This document shows, piece after piece, positions 50,649 through 58,908 of a stretch of 64,000 bases of DNA. The translations under genes were made by a program, and so were the position numbers. The notes under the pieces were generated by a model. That model ran no database searches and was not told where the DNA came from. It was given only the letters and a program-made list of their open reading frames with translations. The first letter of the stretch is position 1. Each line of letters starts with the position of its first letter. Origin of the DNA: Aldehydirespirator sp965116865 (GTDB taxonomy: Bacteria; Actinomycetota; Acidimicrobiia; Acidimicrobiales; Aldehydirespiratoraceae); NCBI GenBank assembly GCA_965116865.1, contig OZ220727.1, positions 1,426,001 through 1,490,000 of the forward strand, read 5' to 3'.

Positions 50649-52278
50649 CGACCTGCTCCTCGTGCTCCTCCAAGGTGCGATGGAAGTGGTGGGCGCCGCG
50701 CACGCCTCCCTCGTCGGTGCGGACGTAGAACATCCAGTCGCCGTCGACAGGCCACAGCGCGGCCTCCAGCGAAGCTTCGCCCGGCGCCGAGATCGGCGTG
50801 GGCGGCAGTCCGGCCACCGCCCTCGTGTTCCAAGGAGACGCACGGCGGATGTCGGCGGAGGTGAGGTCGGCGCACGACTTGGCCGCGGCATAGCAGGCGG
50901 TGGCGTCGATGTCGAGGCGCCAGCCCTCGGCCAGCCGGTTGTAGACCACCCGCGCGATCTTGGCCCGATCCTCCGACACCAGAGCCTCCTCCTCGACGAG
51001 GCTGGCAACGATCACCACCTCATAGGGAGTCAGCCCCAGTTCGACGATGTCGGGATGGAGTCCAGGATCCCGCAGCAAGCGGGCGAAACGGCGGTCGAAC
51101 TCGTCGGACAGCCGCAGCAGGAACCCGTGCTCGTCGGCGAGGTCGCCGGCGCCGACGTCGTAGGTAGCCGGGAAGAGCATGCCTTCGAGACTCCTGACGG
51201 GCGCGTCGTCCGGCAGGTAGGACGCCTCGCTCACCAGCGAGACGTAGGCCGCCTCCAGGTCGCCGCGGTCGAAGGCGGGATTCTCCTCGAGCAGGCGCAC
51301 CGCCATCTCGGTCCAGCGCAACCCCTCGGGTATGCGCACGATCTCGAACACCTCGGGCAGCGGCCCGGCGTCGAACACGGTGCGCACCGACGCGAAGTCC
51401 ATGTTCTTCCAGAGGATGTAGTCGCCCGCATCCACAGCCACGACCGTGTCGCACCCCAGGAAGCCGACGATGGTCAACTCGCCGTCGCAGCGCAGCCAGT
51501 AACGGAAGACGGTGGCGTTGGAGACGACCCCCGCGCTCTGGAGCTCGCCGGCGATCTCGTTCACCGACGCGCCCTGCGGGATGGTCAGCTCCACCGCGTC
51601 GCCGGGAAGTCCCTCCGGTGAGACCTGGGCGTCGACCCAGCCGTAGATGCGCCCCCGGACCCATCCCAACGCCAGCACCAGCACGGCGACCAGCACCACC
51701 AGACGGGCGAACCCGCCCCAGAAGGGGCGGTAGCGGACCCAGTTGCGGTCGTCGGCGTCGTAGACGGGATCGACGATGAAGTCGTCGGCGACCTCCTCCT
51801 CCACCACCGTCATCGAGCCCTCGTCGACCGTCGACCAGCCGCCCCGGGCGACAGCGCGCCGCTCGTCGCGACGGGCTGCTCTGCGGGCCGACCCCCTATA
51901 GGAGCGCCGGGTCCCGCTCTCGGAGCGCCGAGTCCCGCTCTCGGAGCGCCGAGTCCCGCTGTCGGGGCGTCCTGTGGGATTTGTTCGGTGTCCGAAGGAT
52001 CCCGACAACTCGGAGGACTTGCGCGGTCCGGGAGGCTCGACAGGGCGAACGGCGGGCGGAGGCCACACGACGGGACCGACAGGACCAGCGGCACGCGGGC
52101 TCGGGGCGTCCGAGGTTCTCCGGTCCGCGGACGGCGGGCGCGCAGACTCCGTGCCGGCGGACGGCGGGCGCGCAGACTCCGTGCCGGCGGACTGCGGGCC
52201 GGCTTCGACATCGGGACGCCCAGTGATGAACTTCGACAGCTTCGACGGGCGCCTGCCGCCCCGGCCGCGGTCAGCCAC
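50620..52278 (-). CDS. mltG: Endolytic murein transglycosylase MltG
   Basis: Membrane-anchored lytic transglycosylase that cleaves nascent glycan chains and sets their length. A disordered basic, repeat-rich cytoplasmic N-terminus (about 175 residues, with 7- and 10-residue repeats such as SESGTRR and SAGTESARPP) precedes one membrane helix (FARLVVLVAVLVLALGWV). Next come a LysM-like region (IPQGASVNEIAGELQSAGV) and the YceG domain with catalytic Glu in VASLVEEEALVSEDRAKIA, followed by YNRL and SPWNTR. The start overlaps the ruvX stop by 8 bp. Confidence 0.93.
   Translation of the reverse strand: MADRGRGGRRPSKLSKFITGRPDVEAGPQSAGTESARPPSAGTESARPPSADRRTSDAPSPRAAGPVGPVVWPPPAVRPVEPPGPRKSSELSGSFGHRTNPTGRPDSGTRRSESGTRRSESGTRRSYRGSARRAARRDERRAVARGGWSTVDEGSMTVVEEEVADDFIVDPVYDADDRNWVRYRPFWGGFARLVVLVAVLVLALGWVRGRIYGWVDAQVSPEGLPGDAVELTIPQGASVNEIAGELQSAGVVSNATVFRYWLRCDGELTIVGFLGCDTVVAVDAGDYILWKNMDFASVRTVFDAGPLPEVFEIVRIPEGLRWTEMAVRLLEENPAFDRGDLEAAYVSLVSEASYLPDDAPVRSLEGMLFPATYDVGAGDLADEHGFLLRLSDEFDRRFARLLRDPGLHPDIVELGLTPYEVVIVASLVEEEALVSEDRAKIARVVYNRLAEGWRLDIDATACYAAAKSCADLTSADIRRASPWNTRAVAGLPPTPISAPGEASLEAALWPVDGDWMFYVRTDEGGVRGAHHFHRTLEEHEEQVAVCRELGYC
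51897..51965. repeat. 21-bp coding repeats in the mltG 5' region
   Basis: Three copies of gtcccgctctcggagcgccg (21 bp) encode the heptad SESGTRR. A separate 30-bp repeat (gcggacggcgggcgcgcaga...) at about 52130-52200 encodes SAGTESARPP. Both keep the frame and fall in the disordered cytoplasmic N-terminus. Confidence 0.85.
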
Positions 52279-52789
52279 GGGGCATGCCGGCGTCGAGCCA
52301 GGACTGGAGCATCACCGCAGCCGCCACCCGGTCGACGACGCTCCGCCTCTGCGGCCCCTTCATCTGCTGCTCCATGAGGCTCCGTTCCGCGATGACCGTG
52401 GTCAGCCTCTCATCGTAGGAAACGACCGGCACGGCCAGGCAACGACCGAGACGTTCCGCCTCGGCACGAGCCGCCCGGGCGGACGGCCCCTCGGAGCCGT
52501 CGAGCGAGACCGGCAGCCCGACCACCACGATCTCGGCCCCCCACTGCCGCACCTGGTCGGCGACAGCCCGCAGGTCGCGTTCGGGATCGCCGGTGCGGAC
52601 CAGCGTCTCGACAGGGGTGGCCACCGCCCCCGCCGAGTCGCACACCGCCACGCCGACCCGGCGCTCGCCCAGATCGAGCCCCAAAGCCCGCACTTCAGCC
52701 GACAACCTGCTCGGTCGAATCGGCGGCCTCGGCGACGGCAACACAGCGACGCCCGAGCCGCGCCACGTCCGCGAGCTTCGAGCAGTCAA
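52271..52789 (-). CDS. ruvX: RuvX/YqgF pre-16S rRNA nuclease
   Basis: RNase H-fold nuclease for 16S rRNA 5'-end maturation. The core begins at ALGLDLGERRVGVAVCDSAG (first catalytic Asp), then VVVGLPVSLDGSEGPSA, YDERLTTVIAER and SVVDRVAAAVMLQSWLD (last Asp). The first 30 residues are probably not translated; the true start may be the GTG before RALGLDLG. It overlaps mltG by 8 bp. Confidence 0.92.
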   Translation of the reverse strand: MTARSSRTWRGSGVAVLPSPRPPIRPSRLSAEVRALGLDLGERRVGVAVCDSAGAVATPVETLVRTGDPERDLRAVADQVRQWGAEIVVVGLPVSLDGSEGPSARAARAEAERLGRCLAVPVVSYDERLTTVIAERSLMEQQMKGPQRRSVVDRVAAAVMLQSWLDAGMPRG

Positions 52790-52849
52790 CCACCGCGGAG
52801 GCGGTCGACCGCTTGAATCTCACGGGCGCTCACGGGCCGCTCGAGTCGA

Positions 52850-53249
52850 GGCTTCCGCCCGCCGTCCTGCACCGGCCCTCATCGACTGCGCCACCTAGTA
52901 CGCGCCAAGCACGATCTGCACGGCTCCCGCCCGCCGTCCCGCACCGGTCCCCATCAACTGCGCCACCCGGCGCGCGCCGAGCACGATCTGCACGGCTCCC
53001 GCCCGCCGTCCCGCACCGGTCCCCATCAACTGCGCCACCCGACACACGCCAAGCACGATCTGCACGGCTCCCGCCCGCCGTCCCGCACCGGTCCCCATCA
53101 ACTGCGCCACCCGACACGCGCCAAGCACGATCTGCACGGCTCCCGCCCGCCGTCCCGCACCGGTCCCCATCGACTGCGCCACCCGGCGCGCGCCGAGCAC
53201 GGTCTGCACGGCTTCCGCCCGCCGTCCCGCACCGGTCCTCATCGACTGC
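52850..53249. repeat. 72-bp tandem repeat, six repeats and five spacers, between alaS and ruvX
   Basis: Repeats of about 40 bp (ggct[t/c]ccgcccgccgtccc...) start at 52850, 52922, 52994, 53066, 53138 and 53210, with about 32-bp spacers (gccacccggcgcgcgccgag...). The outer repeats carry cttccg and catcgactgc; most inner ones carry ctcccg and catcaactgc. The right-most repeat includes the alaS stop. No gene lies in 52790-53238. Confidence 0.94.
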
Positions 53250-55845
53250 CGGCCGACCGCGCTGCGTCCGAACCGATGCCGGCCGCGGCGCGTGCCAGCT
53301 CGAGGGCCTCGTCCAGACGGTCGGCGTGCCTGCCTCCAGCCACCGACAGGTCGGCCGCTGACCTCCCTCCGCCGCCGATGGTCCTCTTGGCCTCGCCGAT
53401 GAGGTCGCCAGCGTGGTATCCGCCGCCCTCTGCCGCCGCCGCGGCCAACGCCGCTCCTCCGGCGTCGAGCGCGGCGCCCAAGACCACGGCCTTCACGCCG
53501 TCGATGTCGCGTACCGACAGCGCCAGGTCGCGCAGGCCGTCGCGTCCCACATCGCCGACACGTGCCACGACCACGCCGTCCACAGCCGAAGCGGCCAGCT
53601 CCGGGGCTCGGCCCAGGGCCACCCGGCGCCTCAGTTCCGCCACCTCGGCCCTGAGGGTCTTCGTCTCGCTCTGGCGCTTGGCCACGCCTTCGGCCAACTC
53701 AGTCGACGGCACTCCGAGCGTCCGGGCCAAATCGTCGATGAGCGACTGCTGGCAGCGCAGCAAGGCGAGCGTGTCGTGGCCGGTGACAGCCTCCAGCCTG
53801 CGCAGGTTGGCGCCGATCGACGCCTCGGAAGTGATGTGGAACGCGCCGATGTCGCCGAGGGCCCGCACATGGGTGCCGCCGCACAGCTCGACCGAGTGGC
53901 GGCCGGCTTCGAGCACCCGCACCCACTCGCCGTACTTCTCTCCGAAGAAGGCGATCGCGCCGACCTGCTGCGCCTGGTCGAATGTGGTCTCGTAATGGCG
54001 GCACGACTCGTTGTCGAGCACCTCGGAGTTGACCAGGTCCTCGACGTCGGCGATCTGTTCGGCCGTCAGGGCCTCGTAGTGGCTGAAGTCGAAGCGGAGA
54101 CGGTCGGGACCGACCCAGGATCCCTGCTGCTTGACGTGGTCGCCGAGCACCTCGCGCAGCGCCCAGTGCAGGATGTGGGTTGCGGTGTGGTTGCGCCGGA
54201 TGCCGGCCCGACGCGCGGCGTCCACCGCCGCGGCGACCTCGTCCCCGACTCGCAGCTCCCCGTCGATCGGCTCCACAATGTGAACGTGCAAGTCGGGCAC
54301 TCCGTAGACGGTGTCGGCGACCCGCACCCGGGCGCCGGTCGCCTCGCACGAGATCTCGCCGGTGTCTCCGATCTGCCCGCCGCTCTCGGCATAGAACGGC
54401 GTGCGGTCCAGCACGACCCGGCCGTCGGCGACGTACAGGACCCGGCCGACCGAGGTCAGCTCGGCCCTGCCGGTGAAATCGGTGGGACCCGCCGCCGAAA
54501 AGAGCGCCACGAACGGGGCTGTGTCGTCGGCGGCGGCCACCGACCGGGCGCTGCGGGCCCTTTCCTGCTGCTGGGACATCGCCGCCGCGAAGCCGTCCGT
54601 GTCCACCTCCACGCCCCTCTCGGCAGCGATCTCGACGGTGACCTCGAGAGGGAAGCCGTAGGTGTCGTGCAGCAGGAAGGCGACCTCGCCGTCGATCGGC
54701 CGGCCGGGGGCGAGGGCGGCCAGGCGACCGTCGAGGATGGTCTGCCCGGTGCGCAGCGTCTGGCGGAAGCGCTGCTCCTCACGGTCGATCACGTCGCGCA
54801 CGTAGCCGTGGTTGCGGGCCAGGTCCGGGTAGGCCTCGGCCATCACCTCCACCACGGCGTCGACCATTCCTCCCATGACCGGCTCCTCCACTCCCAACAG
54901 GTAGGCGTGGCGCACAGCGCGCCGGATGATGCGCCGCAGCACGTAGCCGCGGTCCTCGTTCGAGGGGAACACCCCGTCGCTGACCAGCAGCGACGTGGAG
55001 CGGGCGTGGTCGGCGAGGATGCGCAGCGACACGTCGCGGACCTCGGAGGCGCCCAGTTCGGCCCCGGTGAGGCGCTGGGCCGCGTCGAGCAGAGCAACGA
55101 ACTCGTCGGTCTCCCACACCGAGTCGACCCCCTGGAGCACGGCCACAGTGCGCTCGAGGCCCATGCCGGTGTCGATCGAGGGCTCGGGCAGGGGGATCTC
55201 GGTACCGTCGGGAGTGCTCTCGAACTGCATGAACACGAGGTTCCAGACCTCGATGTAGCGCTCCTCGCCGCCGTGGGCGGGGCCGCCGCCGGGGCCGTAG
55301 CCGGGGCCCCTGTCCCAGAAGACCTCCGAGCACGGCCCGCAGGGGCCCACGTCGGCCATGCGCCAGTAGTTGTCCTCGCCGAGGCGCTGGATCCGCTCGG
55401 CCGGCACTCCGACCTCGTCGCGCCAGACGGCCTCGGCCTCGTCGTCGGTGAGGTGCACCGTCACCCACAGCCGGTCGGGATCGAGTCCGAACACCCCGGT
55501 CAGGAGCTCCCACGCCCAGACGCAGGCGTCGGACTTGAAATAGTCGCCGAAGCTGAAGTTGCCCAGCATCTCGAAGAAGGTGAGGTGGCGGGAGGTGCGC
55601 CCGATCTCGTCGAGGTCGTTGTGCTTGCCGCCGGCCCGCACGCACTTCTGCACGGTGACGGCCCTCGGGAACGGGGGCTGCTGCTCGCCGGTGAAGTAGG
55701 CCTTGAACGGCACCATCCCCGCCACCGTGAACAGCAGGGTGGGGTCGTGGGGGATCAAGCTGGCCGAGGGGTGTCGGGTGTGGCCGCGCTCGACGAAGAA
55801 ATCGACGAAGGCTTTGCGGGCCTCGGCCGCGGTCATCGCCTTCAT
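53239..55845 (-). CDS. alaS: Alanyl-tRNA synthetase
   Basis: Charges tRNA-Ala. The 868-residue protein shows the class II catalytic core (RKAFVDFFVERGHTRHPSAS, TLLFTVAGMVPFKAYF, RTSRHLTFFEMLGNFSFGDY), tRNA-recognition helices (DRGYVLRRIIRRAVRHAYLL), and the editing domain with zinc ligands HTATHILHW and CGGTH. A C-terminal DHHA1 domain ends it (VVLGAALDAGGAALAAAAA ... GGGGRSAADLSVAGG). Complete. Downstream repeat array at its stop; the upstream gene overlaps its start by 4 bp. Confidence 0.97.
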   Translation of the reverse strand: MKAMTAAEARKAFVDFFVERGHTRHPSASLIPHDPTLLFTVAGMVPFKAYFTGEQQPPFPRAVTVQKCVRAGGKHNDLDEIGRTSRHLTFFEMLGNFSFGDYFKSDACVWAWELLTGVFGLDPDRLWVTVHLTDDEAEAVWRDEVGVPAERIQRLGEDNYWRMADVGPCGPCSEVFWDRGPGYGPGGGPAHGGEERYIEVWNLVFMQFESTPDGTEIPLPEPSIDTGMGLERTVAVLQGVDSVWETDEFVALLDAAQRLTGAELGASEVRDVSLRILADHARSTSLLVSDGVFPSNEDRGYVLRRIIRRAVRHAYLLGVEEPVMGGMVDAVVEVMAEAYPDLARNHGYVRDVIDREEQRFRQTLRTGQTILDGRLAALAPGRPIDGEVAFLLHDTYGFPLEVTVEIAAERGVEVDTDGFAAAMSQQQERARSARSVAAADDTAPFVALFSAAGPTDFTGRAELTSVGRVLYVADGRVVLDRTPFYAESGGQIGDTGEISCEATGARVRVADTVYGVPDLHVHIVEPIDGELRVGDEVAAAVDAARRAGIRRNHTATHILHWALREVLGDHVKQQGSWVGPDRLRFDFSHYEALTAEQIADVEDLVNSEVLDNESCRHYETTFDQAQQVGAIAFFGEKYGEWVRVLEAGRHSVELCGGTHVRALGDIGAFHITSEASIGANLRRLEAVTGHDTLALLRCQQSLIDDLARTLGVPSTELAEGVAKRQSETKTLRAEVAELRRRVALGRAPELAASAVDGVVVARVGDVGRDGLRDLALSVRDIDGVKAVVLGAALDAGGAALAAAAAEGGGYHAGDLIGEAKRTIGGGGRSAADLSVAGGRHADRLDEALELARAAAGIGSDAARSAGSR

Positions 55846-56195
55846 GGCTCGTCGGCGCCTGCGGCTGACCGGTCTTCTCCGGGCCGGCTGCCACCGGACA
55901 GCGTCCCATCGTCGTCGACGAGCTCGGACGCCGTGCGGTGCATCGCCTCGCGCCCCTCGGCAACGGCGTGGCGCAGATCGTCGGCGATGCGCCGGGCCTC
56001 GCGTCCGAGGTTCCTGGCACTGTCGGCCGCGGTCTGCTGGGCCCGGCCGGCAGCCCGGCGAGACCGGTCGGCAACCGCGCTGCGCACGTTGGCGGGCGCG
56101 TAGCGCTCGGCGGCCTCACGAGCCTTGCCGCGCAGCCAGACCGCGGTGCCGAGCCCGGCCACGTAGCCCGCTCCCAGCCACCACATTCGTTTCAT
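55842..56195 (-). CDS. Small membrane-anchored protein (DUF6167-like)
   Basis: Protein of 117 residues with a single N-terminal hydrophobic segment (MKRMWWLGAGYVAGLGTAVW) followed by a basic, helical, Ala/Arg-rich tail (RRAAGRAQQTAADSARNL). The location between a DUF948 protein and alaS, with 4-bp overlaps on both sides, is the usual position of DUF6167 family members in actinobacteria. Function unknown. Confidence 0.75.
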   Translation of the reverse strand: MKRMWWLGAGYVAGLGTAVWLRGKAREAAERYAPANVRSAVADRSRRAAGRAQQTAADSARNLGREARRIADDLRHAVAEGREAMHRTASELVDDDGTLSGGSRPGEDRSAAGADEP

Positions 56196-56755
56196 CGCCG
56201 CTGTCTCCTGCCTCGGGGGCGTCCATCCGCAGCCACAGTGCGGTCAGCGGCCAGCCCCACCTTAGTCGAGACCTCCATGCGTCCATCGGTTCCCGTTTGA
56301 GGACGCGGAGTGCGGTCAGCGGCCGGCCCCACCTTAGTCGAGACCTCTCGGGCGGGGGCCGCGGTGTCGCCGGCCGCGAGGTCGAGCGCCCGACGATGGC
56401 GGCGGCGCTCGCGCAGGCGCCGGCCGGCCTGGCCCGCGCCCGACACCAGCGACAGTCCCTTGATCAGCGGCGGCGCGAAGGCCCGGTAGGTGAGGCGGCT
56501 GGCGTGGTCGGCGGTGGCCGCGACGCGCTCGGCCCGGCCGATCACCCGGTCCACCCGGTGCAGTTCGGCGTCGGCCTTGGTGACGGTGGTGCGAAGGTCG
56601 TCGACCATGGGCAGCGCCGAGTCGCGCAGGTCGTCGACCACGTCGCGCAGCTCGCGCATGGTCCGCACCAGAGACACCACCGCAACGGTCAGCACCACGA
56701 CCGTCGCCAGACAGACGACGGTCACGGCCACAGCAGCCAGGTCGACAGCGCTCAC
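56192..56755 (-). CDS. DUF948 family membrane protein
   Basis: One N-terminal membrane helix (AAVAVTVVCLATVVVLTVAV) followed by a coiled coil (VRTMRELRDVVDDLRDSALP ... LRTTVTKADAELHRVDRV). This is the DUF948 arrangement found upstream of alaS in actinobacteria. The C-terminal tail holds a duplicated VSTKVG.AADRT motif produced by an in-frame 72-bp repeat insertion. GTG 56755 is chosen as the start. Confidence 0.8.
   Translation of the reverse strand: MSAVDLAAVAVTVVCLATVVVLTVAVVSLVRTMRELRDVVDDLRDSALPMVDDLRTTVTKADAELHRVDRVIGRAERVAATADHASRLTYRAFAPPLIKGLSLVSGAGQAGRRLRERRRHRRALDLAAGDTAAPAREVSTKVGPAADRTPRPQTGTDGRMEVSTKVGLAADRTVAADGRPRGRRQRR
56237..56347. repeat. Direct repeat 39 + 33-bp spacer + 39 (period 72) in the DUF948 gene
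   Basis: agtgcggtcagcggcc[a/g]gccc... occurs at 56237-56275 and 56309-56347. The net insertion of 72 bp adds 24 codons in frame near the C-terminus. Confidence 0.92.
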
Positions 56756-56776
56756 CCAGTCAAGATACCGCAGACG

Positions 56777-56888
56777 GGCAGCGCGCCAGCCCGGTACGAG
56801 ACCGTCGCCGCGCCCACACACCACCCGCCACCCTGCCTGTCGCCGCCGCCGGCAGCGCGCCAGCCCGGTACGAGACCGTCGCCGCGCC
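56777..56888. repeat. Direct repeat 38 + 36-bp spacer + 38 (period 74)
   Basis: ggcagcgcgccagcccggta... is present at 56777-56814 and 56851-56888. It lies just upstream of the DUF948 gene start, in the 56756-57335 gap that holds no gene. Confidence 0.92.
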
Positions 56889-56929
56889 GGCTCCCCGGCT
56901 CTTGGCGGTTAGCCGGCGCAGGCCTCCAG

Positions 56930-57261
56930 CACTGGGAAGGCCGAATGCTCCACGCCTGTCGTGTCACGACACTGATACAGGCACCACAGCAGAAGACGCA
57001 GATCACTGGGAAGGCCGAATGCTCCACGCCTGTCGTGTCACGACACTGATACAGGCACCACAGCAGAAGACGCAGATCACTGGGAAGGCCGAATGCTCCA
57101 CACCTGTCGTGTCACGACACTGATACAGGCACCACAGCAGAAGACGCAGATCACTGGGAAGGCCGAATGCTCCACACCTGTCGTGTCACGACACTGATAC
57201 AGGCACCACAGCAGAAGACGCAGATCACTGGGAAGGCCGAATGCTCCACACCTGTCGTGTC
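56930..57261. repeat. 74-bp tandem repeat, five repeats and four identical spacers
   Basis: 36-bp repeats (cactgggaaggccgaatgct...) start at 56930, 57004, 57078, 57152 and 57226; spacers are 38 bp. Each repeat-spacer joint forms a hairpin (tgtcgt-gtc-acgaca). One base separates the first two repeats (cacgcctg) from the last three (cacacctg). Located between rarA and the DUF948 gene. Confidence 0.95.
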
Positions 57262-57335
57262 CCTTCACGCGCCGGCCCTCGCCATCGCTACCCTCCGCAT
57301 CAGTGCCCGATGCATGTGGGACGAGGTCAGGCCGC

Positions 57336-58703
57336 TCATCGCGCGGAGCCCGCCGGACCGGGCCGGCGATCTGCCAGATCGGCCTCGGCGCCGTGGTCGG
57401 AAGGTTCGTAGTAGACGTTGCCGGCCACCTCTTCCGGGCGGTGCTCCTGAGCGACCCAGCCGTCGGGTTCGTCGTGGGGATACCGGTATCCGTCGCCGTG
57501 ACCGAGGGACTTGGCGCCCTGGTAGTGGGCGTCGCGCAGAGGCATGGGAACCTCTCCCGCTCCGGCGGTCCGAACGTCGGCCGCGGCCCGTCCCAGGGCC
57601 ATCGTGACCCGGTTGGACTTGGGCGCGGTGGCCAGCCGCACCACCGCGTGGGCCAGGTTGAGCTGGGCCTCGGGCAGACCGACGTACTCCACTGCCCGGG
57701 CCGCGGCGTCGGCCACCAGCAGGGCACCGTCGTCGGCCAGCCCGATGTCCTCGGAAGCCAGGATCACCAGCCGGCGGGCGATGAAGCGGGGATCCTCTCC
57801 CGCCTCCAGCATCCGGGCCAGCCAGTAGAGACCCGCATCGGCGTCGGAGCCCCGGATGCTCTTGATGAACGCGCTGGCCACGTCGTAGTGGCCGTCGCGG
57901 CCGTAGCGCACCGCCTTGGTGTCGGCGGCCGCCTCGGCGTCGGCCAGCGTCACATGGACCGGGCCCCCAGATCTGACGGCCGGATCGGCTCCGGCCCGGC
58001 GGCCGACCGATGCTATGCCGGGATCGGCTCCGGCCCGGCGGCCGGCCAGCGCCACCGCCACCTCCGTCCCGGTGAGGGCATGACGGCCGTCGCCGCCGCT
58101 GCGGGCCGCGAGATGCTCGACAGCGTCGTCGTCGGCGGTCGCCGACTCCGCGGCAAGGCCGCGGTGGACCAGTTCGACCAGCGCGTCGGCATCCAGCGGG
58201 TGCAGCCGGAACAGTGTCGAGCGGGACATCAGCGGCGGGTTGACCTCGAAATGCGGATTCTCGGTGGTGGCGCCGATCAGCACGATCAGCCCGTCCTCCA
58301 CTGCGGGCAGCAGGGCGTCCTGCTGGGCCTTGTTGAAACGGTGGACCTCGTCGAGGAACAGGATCGTGCCCGTGCCGTGGACGCCGAGGCGTTCCCGGGC
58401 CCGCTCGATAACGCCCCGCACGTCCTTCACCCCTGCGGTCACCGCCGAGAGCTCCTCGAAGGCCTTGGCCGTGGTGAGGGCCACCACCCGTGCCAGCGTG
58501 GTCTTGCCGGTGCCCGGCGGCCCCCACAGGATCACCGATGACAGCCGGTCCGATACGATCAGCTCCCGCAGCGGGCGCCCCGGTCCGACCAGATGGTCCT
58601 GGCCCACGACCTCGTCGAGCGCGCGGGGCCTGAGCCGTGCCGCCAACGGCGCCCGCCCTCTCAGACGCTCGGCCGCAGCCGCATCGAACAAGTCACCAGC
58701 CAC
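57336..58703 (-). CDS. rarA: Replication-associated recombination protein A (RarA/MgsA)
   Basis: AAA+ ATPase of the clamp-loader superfamily acting at stalled forks. The 455-residue protein has VVGQDHLVGPGRPL, Walker A LWGPPGTGKTTLARV, Walker B TILFLDEVHRFNKAQQD, sensor 1 GATTENPHFEVN, the tetramerisation domain (DVASAFIKSIRGSDADAGL, LVILASEDIGLAD) and C-terminal MPLRDAHYQGAKSLGHG. A 13-residue duplication (GRRAGADP twice, 39 bp apart at 57982/58021) is carried in frame in a loop between the ATPase and C-terminal domains. Confidence 0.95.
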   Translation of the reverse strand: MAGDLFDAAAAERLRGRAPLAARLRPRALDEVVGQDHLVGPGRPLRELIVSDRLSSVILWGPPGTGKTTLARVVALTTAKAFEELSAVTAGVKDVRGVIERARERLGVHGTGTILFLDEVHRFNKAQQDALLPAVEDGLIVLIGATTENPHFEVNPPLMSRSTLFRLHPLDADALVELVHRGLAAESATADDDAVEHLAARSGGDGRHALTGTEVAVALAGRRAGADPGIASVGRRAGADPAVRSGGPVHVTLADAEAAADTKAVRYGRDGHYDVASAFIKSIRGSDADAGLYWLARMLEAGEDPRFIARRLVILASEDIGLADDGALLVADAAARAVEYVGLPEAQLNLAHAVVRLATAPKSNRVTMALGRAAADVRTAGAGEVPMPLRDAHYQGAKSLGHGDGYRYPHDEPDGWVAQEHRPEEVAGNVYYEPSDHGAEADLADRRPGPAGSAR

Positions 58704-58818
58704 GCCCCGACCCTACGCGTCATCGACGACGGATGGCGCTGCAGAATCCAGCAATGGAGGTCGCCGAGGTATATACGATTCAGAGATGAAAAAACATATT
58801 CAGAGATGAAAAGACATA

Positions 58819-58908
58819 TTGGTGGGTGTGACCAAGCGGCTAGTCGACATAGACGACGACCTCCTCGAGGAGGTCCGCAGCCTGACCGGAGCTTCCACCA
58901 TGAACGGT
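58819..58908 (+). pseudogene. VapB-like antitoxin N-terminal fragment
   Basis: About 28 codons read TKRLVDIDDDLLEEVRSLTG, the start of a VapB/ribbon-helix-helix antitoxin, then lose similarity at the aspS 3' end. A 20-bp tandem duplication (cagagatgaaaa[a/g]acatatt) lies just upstream at 58778-58818. No toxin follows. Confidence 0.6.

Noticed and set aside
52790..53249. Small repeat protein genes in the alaS-ruvX gap
   Set aside because: Open frames here exist only because the 72-bp unit is a multiple of three; they lack ribosome sites and differ between frames.
53413..56103. Very long plus-strand open frame opposite alaS
   Set aside because: It is the antisense reflection of a high-GC coding sequence; its product is His/Gly/Arg-rich with no family resemblance, while the minus strand is a complete alaS.
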